From positions 1-12,392 of the forward strand of contig JAWXCJ010000089.1 in the NCBI GenBank assembly GCA_034408875.1: a stretch of DNA of 12,392 bases, in the 5' to 3' direction. This DNA is from JANNHK01 sp034408875. Lineage in GTDB: Bacteria; Actinomycetota; Acidimicrobiia; IMCC26256; PALSA-610. The position numbers and the translations under genes are program-made. A model generated the notes under the pieces. The model saw nothing but the letters and a program-made list of their open reading frames with translations. It had not been told where the DNA came from and ran no database searches. Positions 6,468 through 12,392 of this stretch are shown piece by piece. How positions within the stretch are numbered: position 1 is the stretch's first letter; every line of letters starts with the position of its first letter.

Positions 6468-7799
6468 GTGCGTCTTGCTGTGCTGCGGCGCCATCCGCAC
6501 GACCGTGAGATCTGGCGGCTGGCCGTTCCTGCGTTCGGGGCGCTCATCGCGGAACCGGTGTACGTGCTGGTCGACACCGCGATCGTCGGGCGCCTCGGCA
6601 CGGAGCCGCTGGCCGGCCTGGCCGTCGCGGGCACGGTCCTCGTCAGCGTCTTCGGCGTCTTCAACTTCCTCGCGTTCGGCACCACCGCCGCCGTCGCCCG
6701 CCGCTACGGCGCCGGCGACGAGCGGGCTGCGGCCGAGCACGGCATCGCCGGACTGTGGCTCGCCGCCGGACTCGGGATCGGGCTGACGCTGCTCGGTCTC
6801 CTGTTCGCGGCGCCGATCGTCGATGTGATGGGCGCGTCCGACGCCGTCACGCCGTATGCCCTCACCTATTTACGCATAGGCATCCTCGGCGCGCCGTTCA
6901 TGCTCGTCGCGCTCGCCGCGACCGGCTACGTGCGCGGCCTCCAGGACACGCGCACACCGCTCGCGATCGCCGTCGGCGCCAACGTGCTGAACCTGGCGCT
7001 CGACATCGTGCTCGTCTACGGCCTCGACCTCGGGCTGGCCGGTTCGGCGTGGGGCACGGTCACGGCCCAGATCGTCGCCGCCGGCGCGTACCTGTTCGTG
7101 GTCAGCAAGTCAGTGCGGGCCACGCACGCGACAGTGCGGCCGCGGCGCGACTACGTACGCGACGCCGCCATCGTCGGCAGCCACCTCACCATCCGCACCG
7201 CGTCCCTCCTGGTCGCGTTCCTCCTCACCACCGCGATCGCGGCGCGGCTCGGCGACGTCGAAGTCGCCGCCCATCAGATCGCGTGGCAGCTCTGGTACTT
7301 CCTCGCGCTGTCGCTCGACGCGATCGCGATCGCAGCCCAGGCCATCGTGGGTCGGTCACTCGGCGCGGGCGACTCCGAAGGCGCACGCGCGAGCACCCGC
7401 CGCATGTTGGAATGGGGTGTCATCACCGGCATCGGCGCCGCGGTCGGCGTGCTCGTGTTGCAACCGGTGCTCGCGACCGCTTTCACCGACGATCAAGCCG
7501 TGCAGAACCAACTCCTCGACGTGCTCTGGGCGGTTGCGCTGATGCAGCCGCTCGCCGCGGTCGTGTTCGTCCTCGACGGCATTCTCATCGGTGCCGGTGA
7601 AAGCCGGTATCTGGCCTGGGCCATGGCCGCGGCGTCGCTCGCGTTCATCCCGGTCGCGCTCCTGGTGCTCGCAACGTCGGCCGGGCTGCTCGCCCTCTGG
7701 GGGGCGCTCTACGTCTTCATGATCGGGCGGCTCATCGGCATGATGTGGCGCTATCGGGGCGATGCCTGGATTGTGACGGGCGCCGTGCGGAGTACTTGA
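6468..7799 (+). CDS. MATE family efflux transporter (DinF-like)
   Basis: The 443-residue, very hydrophobic protein has about twelve predicted membrane spans in two similar halves, the normal size and design of MATE exporters. These antiport organic cations, drugs or metabolites against H+ or Na+ across the cytoplasmic membrane. TM1 contains PVYVLVDTAIVGRLGTEPLA with conserved Asp36. GYVRGLQDTRTPL (near residues 147-159) and the second-half ILIGAGESRY match the DinF subgroup. GTG 6468 is preceded by AAGG at 6456-6459 with 8 bases of spacing, which supports this start. TAAGGT at 6455-6460 could instead be a -10 box for a nearly leaderless message. The acyltransferase follows after a short gap, so the two may share a transcript. 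The substrate cannot be told. Confidence 0.93.
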   Translation: MRLAVLRRHPHDREIWRLAVPAFGALIAEPVYVLVDTAIVGRLGTEPLAGLAVAGTVLVSVFGVFNFLAFGTTAAVARRYGAGDERAAAEHGIAGLWLAAGLGIGLTLLGLLFAAPIVDVMGASDAVTPYALTYLRIGILGAPFMLVALAATGYVRGLQDTRTPLAIAVGANVLNLALDIVLVYGLDLGLAGSAWGTVTAQIVAAGAYLFVVSKSVRATHATVRPRRDYVRDAAIVGSHLTIRTASLLVAFLLTTAIAARLGDVEVAAHQIAWQLWYFLALSLDAIAIAAQAIVGRSLGAGDSEGARASTRRMLEWGVITGIGAAVGVLVLQPVLATAFTDDQAVQNQLLDVLWAVALMQPLAAVVFVLDGILIGAGESRYLAWAMAAASLAFIPVALLVLATSAGLLALWGALYVFMIGRLIGMMWRYRGDAWIVTGAVRST

Positions 7800-7816
7800 A
7801 TACACAGCTTGCAACC

Positions 7817-8827
7817 GTGCCTCGATTCCGGTTTCCTGGCCCGGTGAGCGATCGCCCCGACGGCCCGGCCGACATCTCGGCCCACTTCCTGTCTGATCGC
7901 ATCGCCGCGCTGTATCCCGACGCCACCGTCGCCGACGCCGACGCCGACGAGATAGCCGACATCACCGACGCCGAACTCGTCATCGAGACGGGCGAGCTGG
8001 TGCCGATGCCGCAGCGAGTGCGCGCCGACGAGGACGACCCGGCACGCGAATCCGACATCGACCGGTGGGGCCGCAGCGAGAACCTGCGGGCGCTGACCCG
8101 CAAGCTGTACGACCCGCTCTACAAGCACTGGTTCCGCGTCGAGTGGGAAGGGTTCGAACACCTGCCCCGCGAGGGCGGCGCGTTGCTCGTCTCGAATCAC
8201 GCGGGCGCAATCCCCTCGGACGCGCCCGCCATCATGCACGGCATCGAAACCGAGTTGGGCCGCAACGTCTACGGCCTCGCCGAGAACCTGTTCCGCGCCA
8301 TGCCCATCATCGGCACGTTGTGGTCGCGGTCGGGCGGCGTGCCCGCGCATCCCGACAACGCGTTCCGGCTGCTGCACGACGAGCGCCAGCTCGTGCTCGT
8401 GTTCCCCGAAGGCACCAAGGGCACCGGCAAGCACTACTCGAACCGTTACCAACTCAGCCGCTTCGGTCGCGGCGGCTTCGTCGAGATCGCCATGCGCGCG
8501 GGCGTGCCGGTCATCCCCATCGCGGTGGTCGGGGCCGAAGAGTCGATGCCGATCGTGTTCAAGAGCCCGCGCCTCGCCAAGATGCTCGGCCTTCCGTACT
8601 TCCCGATCACCGCCAACATGTTGATGCTCGGTCCGCTCGGGCTCGTCGGCTACTTCCCGGCCAAGTTCAAGATCCGCGTGCTGCCGCCGGTGCACTTCGA
8701 CGTCGCGCCCAACCAGGAGCGCTACTCGCGCAGTCGCGTCATGGACGAGTCGGAACGCATCCGGCGACTCGTGCAGGACGCCCTCTACGACATGCTGCGC
8801 CGGCGCCGCAGCGTCTGGTTCGGCTGA
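7817..8827 (+). CDS. PlsC-like lysophospholipid acyltransferase (MGAT-like LPLAT)
   Basis: This enzyme would transfer an acyl group from acyl-CoA or acyl-ACP to a glycerolipid or similar acceptor at the membrane. From GTG 7817 it has 336 residues. Motif I is SNHAGAIPSD (H128, D135), with the H-x6-D spacing seen in the MGAT-like branch rather than H-x4-D. Motif III is VFPEGTKGTGK (195-205), and VPVIPIAVVGAEE (230-242) is motif IV. The N-terminal ~80 residues are acidic and probably disordered (ADADADEIADITDAE). The frame is open back to 7745, but that overlaps the MATE gene. GTG 7844 is an equally possible start, and neither has a clear ribosome site. The epimerase-like gene follows 4 bases after the stop. 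A PlsC-like protein next to an extended SDR recalls Rv0502 and galE2 of Mycobacterium tuberculosis. Confidence 0.9.
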   Translation: MPRFRFPGPVSDRPDGPADISAHFLSDRIAALYPDATVADADADEIADITDAELVIETGELVPMPQRVRADEDDPARESDIDRWGRSENLRALTRKLYDPLYKHWFRVEWEGFEHLPREGGALLVSNHAGAIPSDAPAIMHGIETELGRNVYGLAENLFRAMPIIGTLWSRSGGVPAHPDNAFRLLHDERQLVLVFPEGTKGTGKHYSNRYQLSRFGRGGFVEIAMRAGVPVIPIAVVGAEESMPIVFKSPRLAKMLGLPYFPITANMLMLGPLGLVGYFPAKFKIRVLPPVHFDVAPNQERYSRSRVMDESERIRRLVQDALYDMLRRRRSVWFG

Positions 8828-8831
8828 CGCG

Positions 8832-9866
8832 ATGAGAGTGCTCGTCACGGGACTCAGCACGTATTGGGGTGGGCGCGTCGCACAGGCGCTCGAAGACCGC
8901 GACGATGTCGAAGTCGTCGTCGGGGTCGACACGCGCGACCCGAGCGTGCCGCTCGAACGCACAGAGTTCGTCCGCGCCGACTCGTCGTACTCGATCCTCT
9001 CGCGCATCGTGCGCGCCACGAACATCGACACGATCCTGCACACGCACCTCATCGTCGACTCGACGCAGACCAGCGGGCGCACGCTGCACGAGATCAACGT
9101 GATCGGCACCATGAGCCTGCTCGCCGCGGCCGGCATGGCCGGCAGCCCGGTCCGCCGCGTCATCGTGAAGAGTTCGGGCCTCGTGTACGGATCGAACTAT
9201 CAGGACCCGTACTTCTTCCGCGAAGAGATGCCGCGCACGCGACCCGCCCGCACCGGCGTCGAACGGTCGCTGCTCGAAGTCGAAGCCTTTCTGCGCGATT
9301 TCGCCGACGACAACCCACACATCAGCGTCACGTTGCTCCGTTTCGCGAACGTGCTCGGCAACTTCATCGACACGCCGTTCGCGCACGCGCTCCGGCGTTC
9401 GGTCGTGCCCGAGATCCTCGGCTACGACCCGCGACTCCAGTTCGTCCACGAGGACGACGTCGTCGGCGCGCTCATGTACGCGACGATGCACGACACCCCC
9501 GGCGTGTTCAACGTCGCGGGCGACGGCAACCTGCCGTGGAGTGACGTGTGCGCGATCGTCGGCAAGCGCCGCATCGCCCTGCCCCCCGTGCTTACCTCGT
9601 TCGCCAACGAAGTGCCCCGGGCACTGCGCATGTGGGACCTCCCGCCCGAGGCGCTGATGCTGCTCCGGTACGGGCGCTCGGTCGACAACTCCCGGTTCAA
9701 GCGGGCCGGGTTCCGCTACCGCTACTCGAGCGCGGGCACCGTCGAGGCATTCGCCCAGGGACTGCGCCTCGAAGGCGCCATTGGTGACACCAACCCGACC
9801 TACAAGTACCAGCGCGAGGTCGAAGACTTCTTCCGCCACTCCCCGGCTGTCGTCCGCCCGGACTGA
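8832..9866 (+). CDS. NAD-dependent epimerase/dehydratase-like extended SDR (atypical)
   Basis: The 344-residue extended-SDR protein starts at ATG 8832, 4 bases after the acyltransferase stop. The nucleotide motif is TGLSTYWGG (6-14), a variant of TGxxGxxG. VDTRDP (32-37) ends strand 2. HEINVIGTMSLLAAA (86-100) and KSSGLVYG (113-120, with the usual Ser) fit the family, as does FVHEDDV (204-210). Where the catalytic YxxxK should be, the sequence reads TGVERSLLEVE (141-151), so Tyr aligns with Val143 and Lys with Leu147. The protein probably binds NAD(P) but may not do standard SDR redox chemistry. The close link to an acyltransferase suggests a role in glycerolipid or cell-envelope lipid metabolism. 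That is inference from the neighbourhood and the similar galE2/Rv0502 pairing in mycobacteria. Confidence 0.88.
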   Translation: MRVLVTGLSTYWGGRVAQALEDRDDVEVVVGVDTRDPSVPLERTEFVRADSSYSILSRIVRATNIDTILHTHLIVDSTQTSGRTLHEINVIGTMSLLAAAGMAGSPVRRVIVKSSGLVYGSNYQDPYFFREEMPRTRPARTGVERSLLEVEAFLRDFADDNPHISVTLLRFANVLGNFIDTPFAHALRRSVVPEILGYDPRLQFVHEDDVVGALMYATMHDTPGVFNVAGDGNLPWSDVCAIVGKRRIALPPVLTSFANEVPRALRMWDLPPEALMLLRYGRSVDNSRFKRAGFRYRYSSAGTVEAFAQGLRLEGAIGDTNPTYKYQREVEDFFRHSPAVVRPD

Positions 9867-9883
9867 CCGGCCAGACTGCGGCG

Positions 9884-10627
9884 ATGGAACACGTTCGCCT
9901 CGAACAACGCGAGCAGGTCGCGATTGTCACGCTCGTCGACACTGCCCGCCGCAACGCGATGACCGCGCCGATGGTGCGCGAGATCGTCGAGACCTTCGAC
10001 ACGATCGAAGGTGACGAGAACGTCGGGGCGGTCGTCGTCACCGGCGAGGCACCCGCGTTCTGTTCGGGCGCCGACGTGTCGAGCCTCGGCGCCCTCTCCC
10101 AAGCCGAAAGCGACCAGGACCGCGGTCAGATCGTCTCGATCTACGAGGGGTTCCTGCGGGTCCTACGTTCGCCCCTTCCCACGTTGGCTGCCGTCAACGG
10201 CCCCGCCGTCGGAGCGGGCATGAATCTGGCCCTCGCGTGCGACGTCCGCTTCGCCTCCGCCTCGGCCCGCTTCGACCCGCGCTTCCTTCGCATCGGGCTG
10301 CACCCCGGCGGCGGGCACACCTGGTTGCTCGAACGGGCCGTCGGCGCATCGGCCGCGGCGGCGATGGTGCTGTTCGGTGACGCGGTCGATGGTGCGCGCG
10401 CCGCCGAGATCGGGCTCGTCTGGCGCTGCGTGGCCGACGACGCCCTGCTCGACGCGGCGACCGCGTTCGCGGGCCGGGCCGCCTCGATTCCTCGCGCGCT
10501 GAGTGCTCGAACCAAAGCCACGATGCGGGCCGTGCCCTGGCAGCCCGACTTCGACGCCGCGCTCGCGACCGAGGTCGAGGCCCAAACCTGGTCGCTCGGC
10601 CAGGGATGGTTCGGGAGACCCAGGTAG
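9884..10627 (+). CDS. Enoyl-CoA hydratase/isomerase (crotonase) family protein, non-canonical active site
   Basis: The 247-residue protein starts at ATG 9884, 17 bases after the previous stop, and probably belongs to the same unit. It is full length for the crotonase fold. The oxyanion-hole segments are AFCSGADV (58-65) and NGPAVGAGMNLALACD (105-120), followed by LHPGGGHTWLLERAVG (139-154). Aligned without gaps to rat mitochondrial enoyl-CoA hydratase, Glu144 corresponds to Asn114 and Glu164 to Phe134. Both acid/base residues of hydration are therefore absent, while the acyl-CoA binding and oxyanion parts remain. It likely handles a CoA thioester, but hydratase activity is doubtful. Isomerase, thioesterase or decarboxylase chemistry, or a non-enzymatic role, are alternatives. 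This FDPRF/LHPGGG variant seems to me a recurring actinobacterial subgroup. Confidence 0.9.
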   Translation: MEHVRLEQREQVAIVTLVDTARRNAMTAPMVREIVETFDTIEGDENVGAVVVTGEAPAFCSGADVSSLGALSQAESDQDRGQIVSIYEGFLRVLRSPLPTLAAVNGPAVGAGMNLALACDVRFASASARFDPRFLRIGLHPGGGHTWLLERAVGASAAAAMVLFGDAVDGARAAEIGLVWRCVADDALLDAATAFAGRAASIPRALSARTKATMRAVPWQPDFDAALATEVEAQTWSLGQGWFGRPR

Positions 10628-10636
10628 AACGGGCTA

Positions 10637-10666
10637 TTAGCAACCAGATGAAGGCTGGGGTACGAT
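10637..10666 (+). promoter_or_regulatory. Candidate promoter for the zinc-ribbon gene
   Basis: TTAGCA (10637-10642) and TACGAT (10661-10666) are separated by 18 bases. They match four of six consensus bases each for a housekeeping sigma factor, and TACGAT fits the actinobacterial TAnnAT form. Transcription would start near 10673, giving a leader of about 65 bases. This is a by-eye match only. Confidence 0.35.
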
Positions 10667-10725
10667 GCCTTCACGCTGCGTGGCAGCCGGGCGGTATTTC
10701 ACGGGCGAGAACCTCAAGGATGAGG
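10650..10725 (+). promoter_or_regulatory. Three consecutive hairpins upstream of the zinc-ribbon gene
   Basis: TGAAGGC/GCCTTCA (10649-10655 with 10667-10673), GCTGC-GTG-GCAGC (10675-10687) and CCTCA-AGGA-TGAGG (10712-10725) follow one another in the 111-base gap between two genes. The last one ends in the purine stretch AGGAAAGG (10723-10730) that serves as ribosome site for ATG 10739. Folding could therefore affect translation. If the candidate promoter nearby is real, only the second and third hairpins are transcribed. I do not recognise a known riboswitch class. Confidence 0.35.
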
Positions 10726-10738
10726 AAAGGCTGGGGGC

Positions 10739-11506
10739 ATGTTTCGCTGTCCGACCTGCATCACCGTTCTCCCGGATCCGAGAGCGCGTCGGTGCCAAAT
10801 CTGCAGGCAACGCATCCGCCGCAGCGGCCCGCGCATTCTCGGCGAGGAGTACCGGCTCGGCGTCAAGCTGCTGCCGATCGACCGCGCCCTGAACGAGCGA
10901 CTGCGGACCCGGACCTTCCAGACCCATCACCCGCGCCAAGCGCCGCACGGCGACCCGTGGGACAACCGCTTCACGACCGACCGCCCGTACGCGCCCGGGC
11001 CGCAGTTGCCGGTCACGACTGCCCTGTCGTTCGACCTGCCGCCCGCGTTCGATCCGGAGCGCACGTTCGAACCTCCGAGCGAGACCAGTCTCGAAGTCGC
11101 GATCGCGAGCGCCACGATGGCGCCGCCCGAGACCGAGCCCCGCTGGGAGATGCCCGAACCGATCGAGCCCGATGTCGAGATCGATCTCACCGCACCCGAG
11201 CCGGCGGAAGAGTTCGAGACGCACCTGGTCGCCGCGCCGGTGTACGAGCCGTTGCGGGTCGAACCGGGCCCGCTCGACCCCGACGTGCAAGCACTGGTCG
11301 ACGATCTCTACCGGCGCGCCCGGTCCGAGATCGTCGGGACGATCGACACCGAACCCCTTCCTCAGGAAGAGGAACCGGTGCTGACGCATGACCCGCAACC
11401 GGCCCGCCGGCGGGGCTGGGTTCCGGCCGTGCTCGCCGACCGCAAGCGCAACGAAGGCGGCGGCAACGGCAACGGCCGCCACACCGAAGACGACCTCGAC
11501 TTCTAG
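10739..11506 (+). CDS. Zinc-ribbon hypothetical protein with disordered acidic/proline-rich region
   Basis: This 255-residue protein starts at ATG 10739 with a strong ribosome site AGGAAAGG at 10723-10730. The N-terminus holds a compact four-cysteine zinc ribbon, C4-P-T-C7 and C19-Q-I-C22. Residues ~35-175 are rich in Pro, Glu, Thr and Asp, and probably disordered. One helix, LDPDVQALVDDLYRRARSEI (about 178-197), may be a docking segment. The tail contains a basic patch (ARRRGWVPAVLADRKR) and a Gly/Asn-rich run before an acidic end. I see no membrane segment and no enzyme motif. The layout suits an adaptor or regulatory protein that binds a partner through the ribbon or the helix. I do not recognise a named family. 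It is convergent with the antiporter gene, 18 bases away. Confidence 0.8.
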   Translation: MFRCPTCITVLPDPRARRCQICRQRIRRSGPRILGEEYRLGVKLLPIDRALNERLRTRTFQTHHPRQAPHGDPWDNRFTTDRPYAPGPQLPVTTALSFDLPPAFDPERTFEPPSETSLEVAIASATMAPPETEPRWEMPEPIEPDVEIDLTAPEPAEEFETHLVAAPVYEPLRVEPGPLDPDVQALVDDLYRRARSEIVGTIDTEPLPQEEEPVLTHDPQPARRRGWVPAVLADRKRNEGGGNGNGRHTEDDLDF

Positions 11507-11513
11507 TCGCCGA

Positions 11514-11526
11514 GAGCGCCGCGCTC
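11514..11526. terminator. Hairpin between convergent genes
   Basis: GAGCG-CCG-CGCTC forms a 5-bp stem with a 3-base loop in the short gap between the zinc-ribbon gene and the antiporter gene, touching the antiporter stop codon. It could serve both directions, but it is short and no T-run follows on either strand. Confidence 0.25.
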
Positions 11527-12392
11527 AGCGGCCGATGAAGCGAGCGAGGATCGGGCCCGCAGCGGCGAGGATGAGAACATACGCGGCCGCGAGCGAACCA
11601 AGGTCGCTGTCGACGCCCGCGGCCGCGCCGAGGCCGGCGATGACGATCGAGAACTCGCCGCGCGCGACCAGGGTGGCACCGGCCCGCGCCTGACCGCGGG
11701 GGCCGATGTCGTTGCGGCGCGCGGCCCACACGCCCGTCGCATACTTCGTGCCCGCGGTGACGACCGCGAGGGCAACGGCAGGCCCGAGCGCCGAGAAGAA
11801 GTCGCCGGGATCGATCTGCAACCCGAAGAACAAGAAGAACAGGGCGGCAAAGAGATCTCGAAGTGGATCGATCAACACGGTTGCGCGCGACTGCACCGGC
11901 CCCGACAGCGCAATACCGACGAGAAACGCACCGACCGCCGCCGAAACGTTCAGCTCCTGGGCCGCACCGGCGACCAGCAACGTCAACCCGACGACACCCA
12001 GTAGCAGAGCCTCGTCCGAACGAGACGCCAAGGCCCGGTTGAGCACGTTGCCGTAGCGCAGCGCACCGAATAGCACGACGATCACGACCGCGACCGCGAC
12101 GACGACGGCCGCGAGTGCCTTGCCTGCGCTCGCGCCCACGATGACGGCCCCGACGACCGGAAGGTAGATCGCCATCACGAGGTCCTCGAGGACGAGCACC
12201 GACAGCACCGTCGGAGTTTCGCGGTTTCCCAACCGATCGAAGTCGCGCAACACCTTGGACACGATGCCCGACGACGAGATGTAGGTGATACCCGCGAGCA
12301 ACAACGTCGCCTTCGCGTCGAAGCCCAGCAGCAGGCCCGCGATGACACCCGGCGTCGCGTTCAGCGCGATGTCGACCGCACCGGCCGGTGCG
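11525..12392 (-). CDS. CPA2 (Kef-type) cation:proton antiporter, C-terminal part
   Basis: The minus-strand frame runs from the right window edge to TGA at 11525-11527, giving 288 residues. The true start is off the window: the frame continues upstream of 12304 through VDIALNATPGVIAGLLLGFD. The core motif ITYISSSGIVSKVLRDFDRL, followed by VLSVLVLEDLVMAIYLP with the conserved ion-binding Asp, is that of CPA2 Na+/H+ exchangers related to KefB/KefC. About eight further hydrophobic spans follow, including SAAVGAFLVGIALSG and AALFFLFFGLQIDP. The protein ends right after the last span (GPILARFIGR), with no TrkA-N/RCK domain, so any regulatory subunit would be separate. It exchanges K+ or Na+ for H+ at the cytoplasmic membrane. 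Which ion cannot be told. Confidence 0.92.
   Translation of the reverse strand, partial: APAGAVDIALNATPGVIAGLLLGFDAKATLLLAGITYISSSGIVSKVLRDFDRLGNRETPTVLSVLVLEDLVMAIYLPVVGAVIVGASAGKALAAVVVAVAVVIVVLFGALRYGNVLNRALASRSDEALLLGVVGLTLLVAGAAQELNVSAAVGAFLVGIALSGPVQSRATVLIDPLRDLFAALFFLFFGLQIDPGDFFSALGPAVALAVVTAGTKYATGVWAARRNDIGPRGQARAGATLVARGEFSIVIAGLGAAAGVDSDLGSLAAAYVLILAAAGPILARFIGR

Noticed and set aside
6755..7600. 281-codon plus-strand frame inside the MATE gene.
   Set aside because: Arg-rich low-complexity product in an alternate frame of an obvious membrane transporter.
7745..7816. Longer N-terminus of the acyltransferase starting inside the MATE gene.
   Set aside because: It would overlap the MATE gene by 55 bases and adds residues unlike the family; GTG starts at 7817 and 7844 are available.
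7751..9163. 470-codon open frame on the minus strand, antisense to the acyltransferase and SDR genes.
   Set aside because: Val/Arg/His-rich composition without any domain, opposite well-supported genes.
10651..10705. Loose similarity of GGCAGCCGGGCGGTAT to the 3' side of c-di-GMP-I riboswitches.
   Set aside because: The other conserved parts, including the GNRA-type loop and the ACGCAAAGCC segment, are missing.
10721..10738. Resemblance of TGAGGAAAGGCTGGGGGC to the conserved GAGGAAAG element of bacterial RNase P RNA.
   Set aside because: Only this short purine run matches. The rest of the ~350-base RNA is absent because a protein gene begins at 10739. The run is better explained as a ribosome binding site.
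1..12392. CRISPR array, toxin-antitoxin pair or phage defence locus.
   Set aside because: No regularly spaced repeats, small paired genes or defence-type domains are visible.

Overview
The window is a high-GC, gene-dense stretch of bacterial chromosome. Four-base start/stop overlaps and GTG starts are common, and the proteins resemble actinobacterial families. I infer an uncultured or little-studied actinobacterium, possibly of the Acidimicrobiia. The sequence alone does not prove the taxonomy.

Left block (1-5360, plus strand): a tightly coupled operon whose promoter lies off the left edge. In order it holds the tail of an SRPBCC lipid-binding-type protein, a DHRS12-like short-chain dehydrogenase, a COG2907-type FAD oxidoreductase, a DUF1365 protein, a cyclopropane-fatty-acid-synthase-family SAM methyltransferase, and a one-component regulator. 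The regulator joins an excisionase/MerR-like helix-turn-helix to a CarH/LitR-type cobalamin-binding domain. The FAD protein, DUF1365 and Cfa-like set is the same kind of gene set found in the singlet-oxygen and light responses of Proteobacteria, where it modifies unsaturated membrane fatty acids (methylated and furan fatty acids). With a B12 photoreceptor-type regulator as last gene, the simplest reading is a light- or photo-oxidation-responsive membrane-lipid modification operon. This is the most interesting part of the window.

Middle (5361-5980): about 340 bases with several small inverted repeats and no gene, then a decayed fragment of an ISL3-family transposase (minus strand) abutting a tRNA-Leu(UAA) gene (minus strand). 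This looks like an old insertion boundary between the left operon and the rest.

Right block (6007-11506): a small conserved-looking hypothetical gene (minus), then on the plus strand a MATE exporter, a PlsC-like acyltransferase, an extended-SDR protein lacking the YxxxK catalytic pair, and a crotonase-fold protein lacking both classical catalytic glutamates. The acyltransferase/SDR pair resembles the Rv0502/galE2 pair of mycobacteria. A separate unit follows: a possible promoter and structured leader, then a zinc-ribbon protein with a long disordered acidic/proline-rich tail. The right edge holds the C-terminal part of a CPA2 (Kef-type) cation:proton antiporter on the minus strand, convergent with the zinc-ribbon gene.
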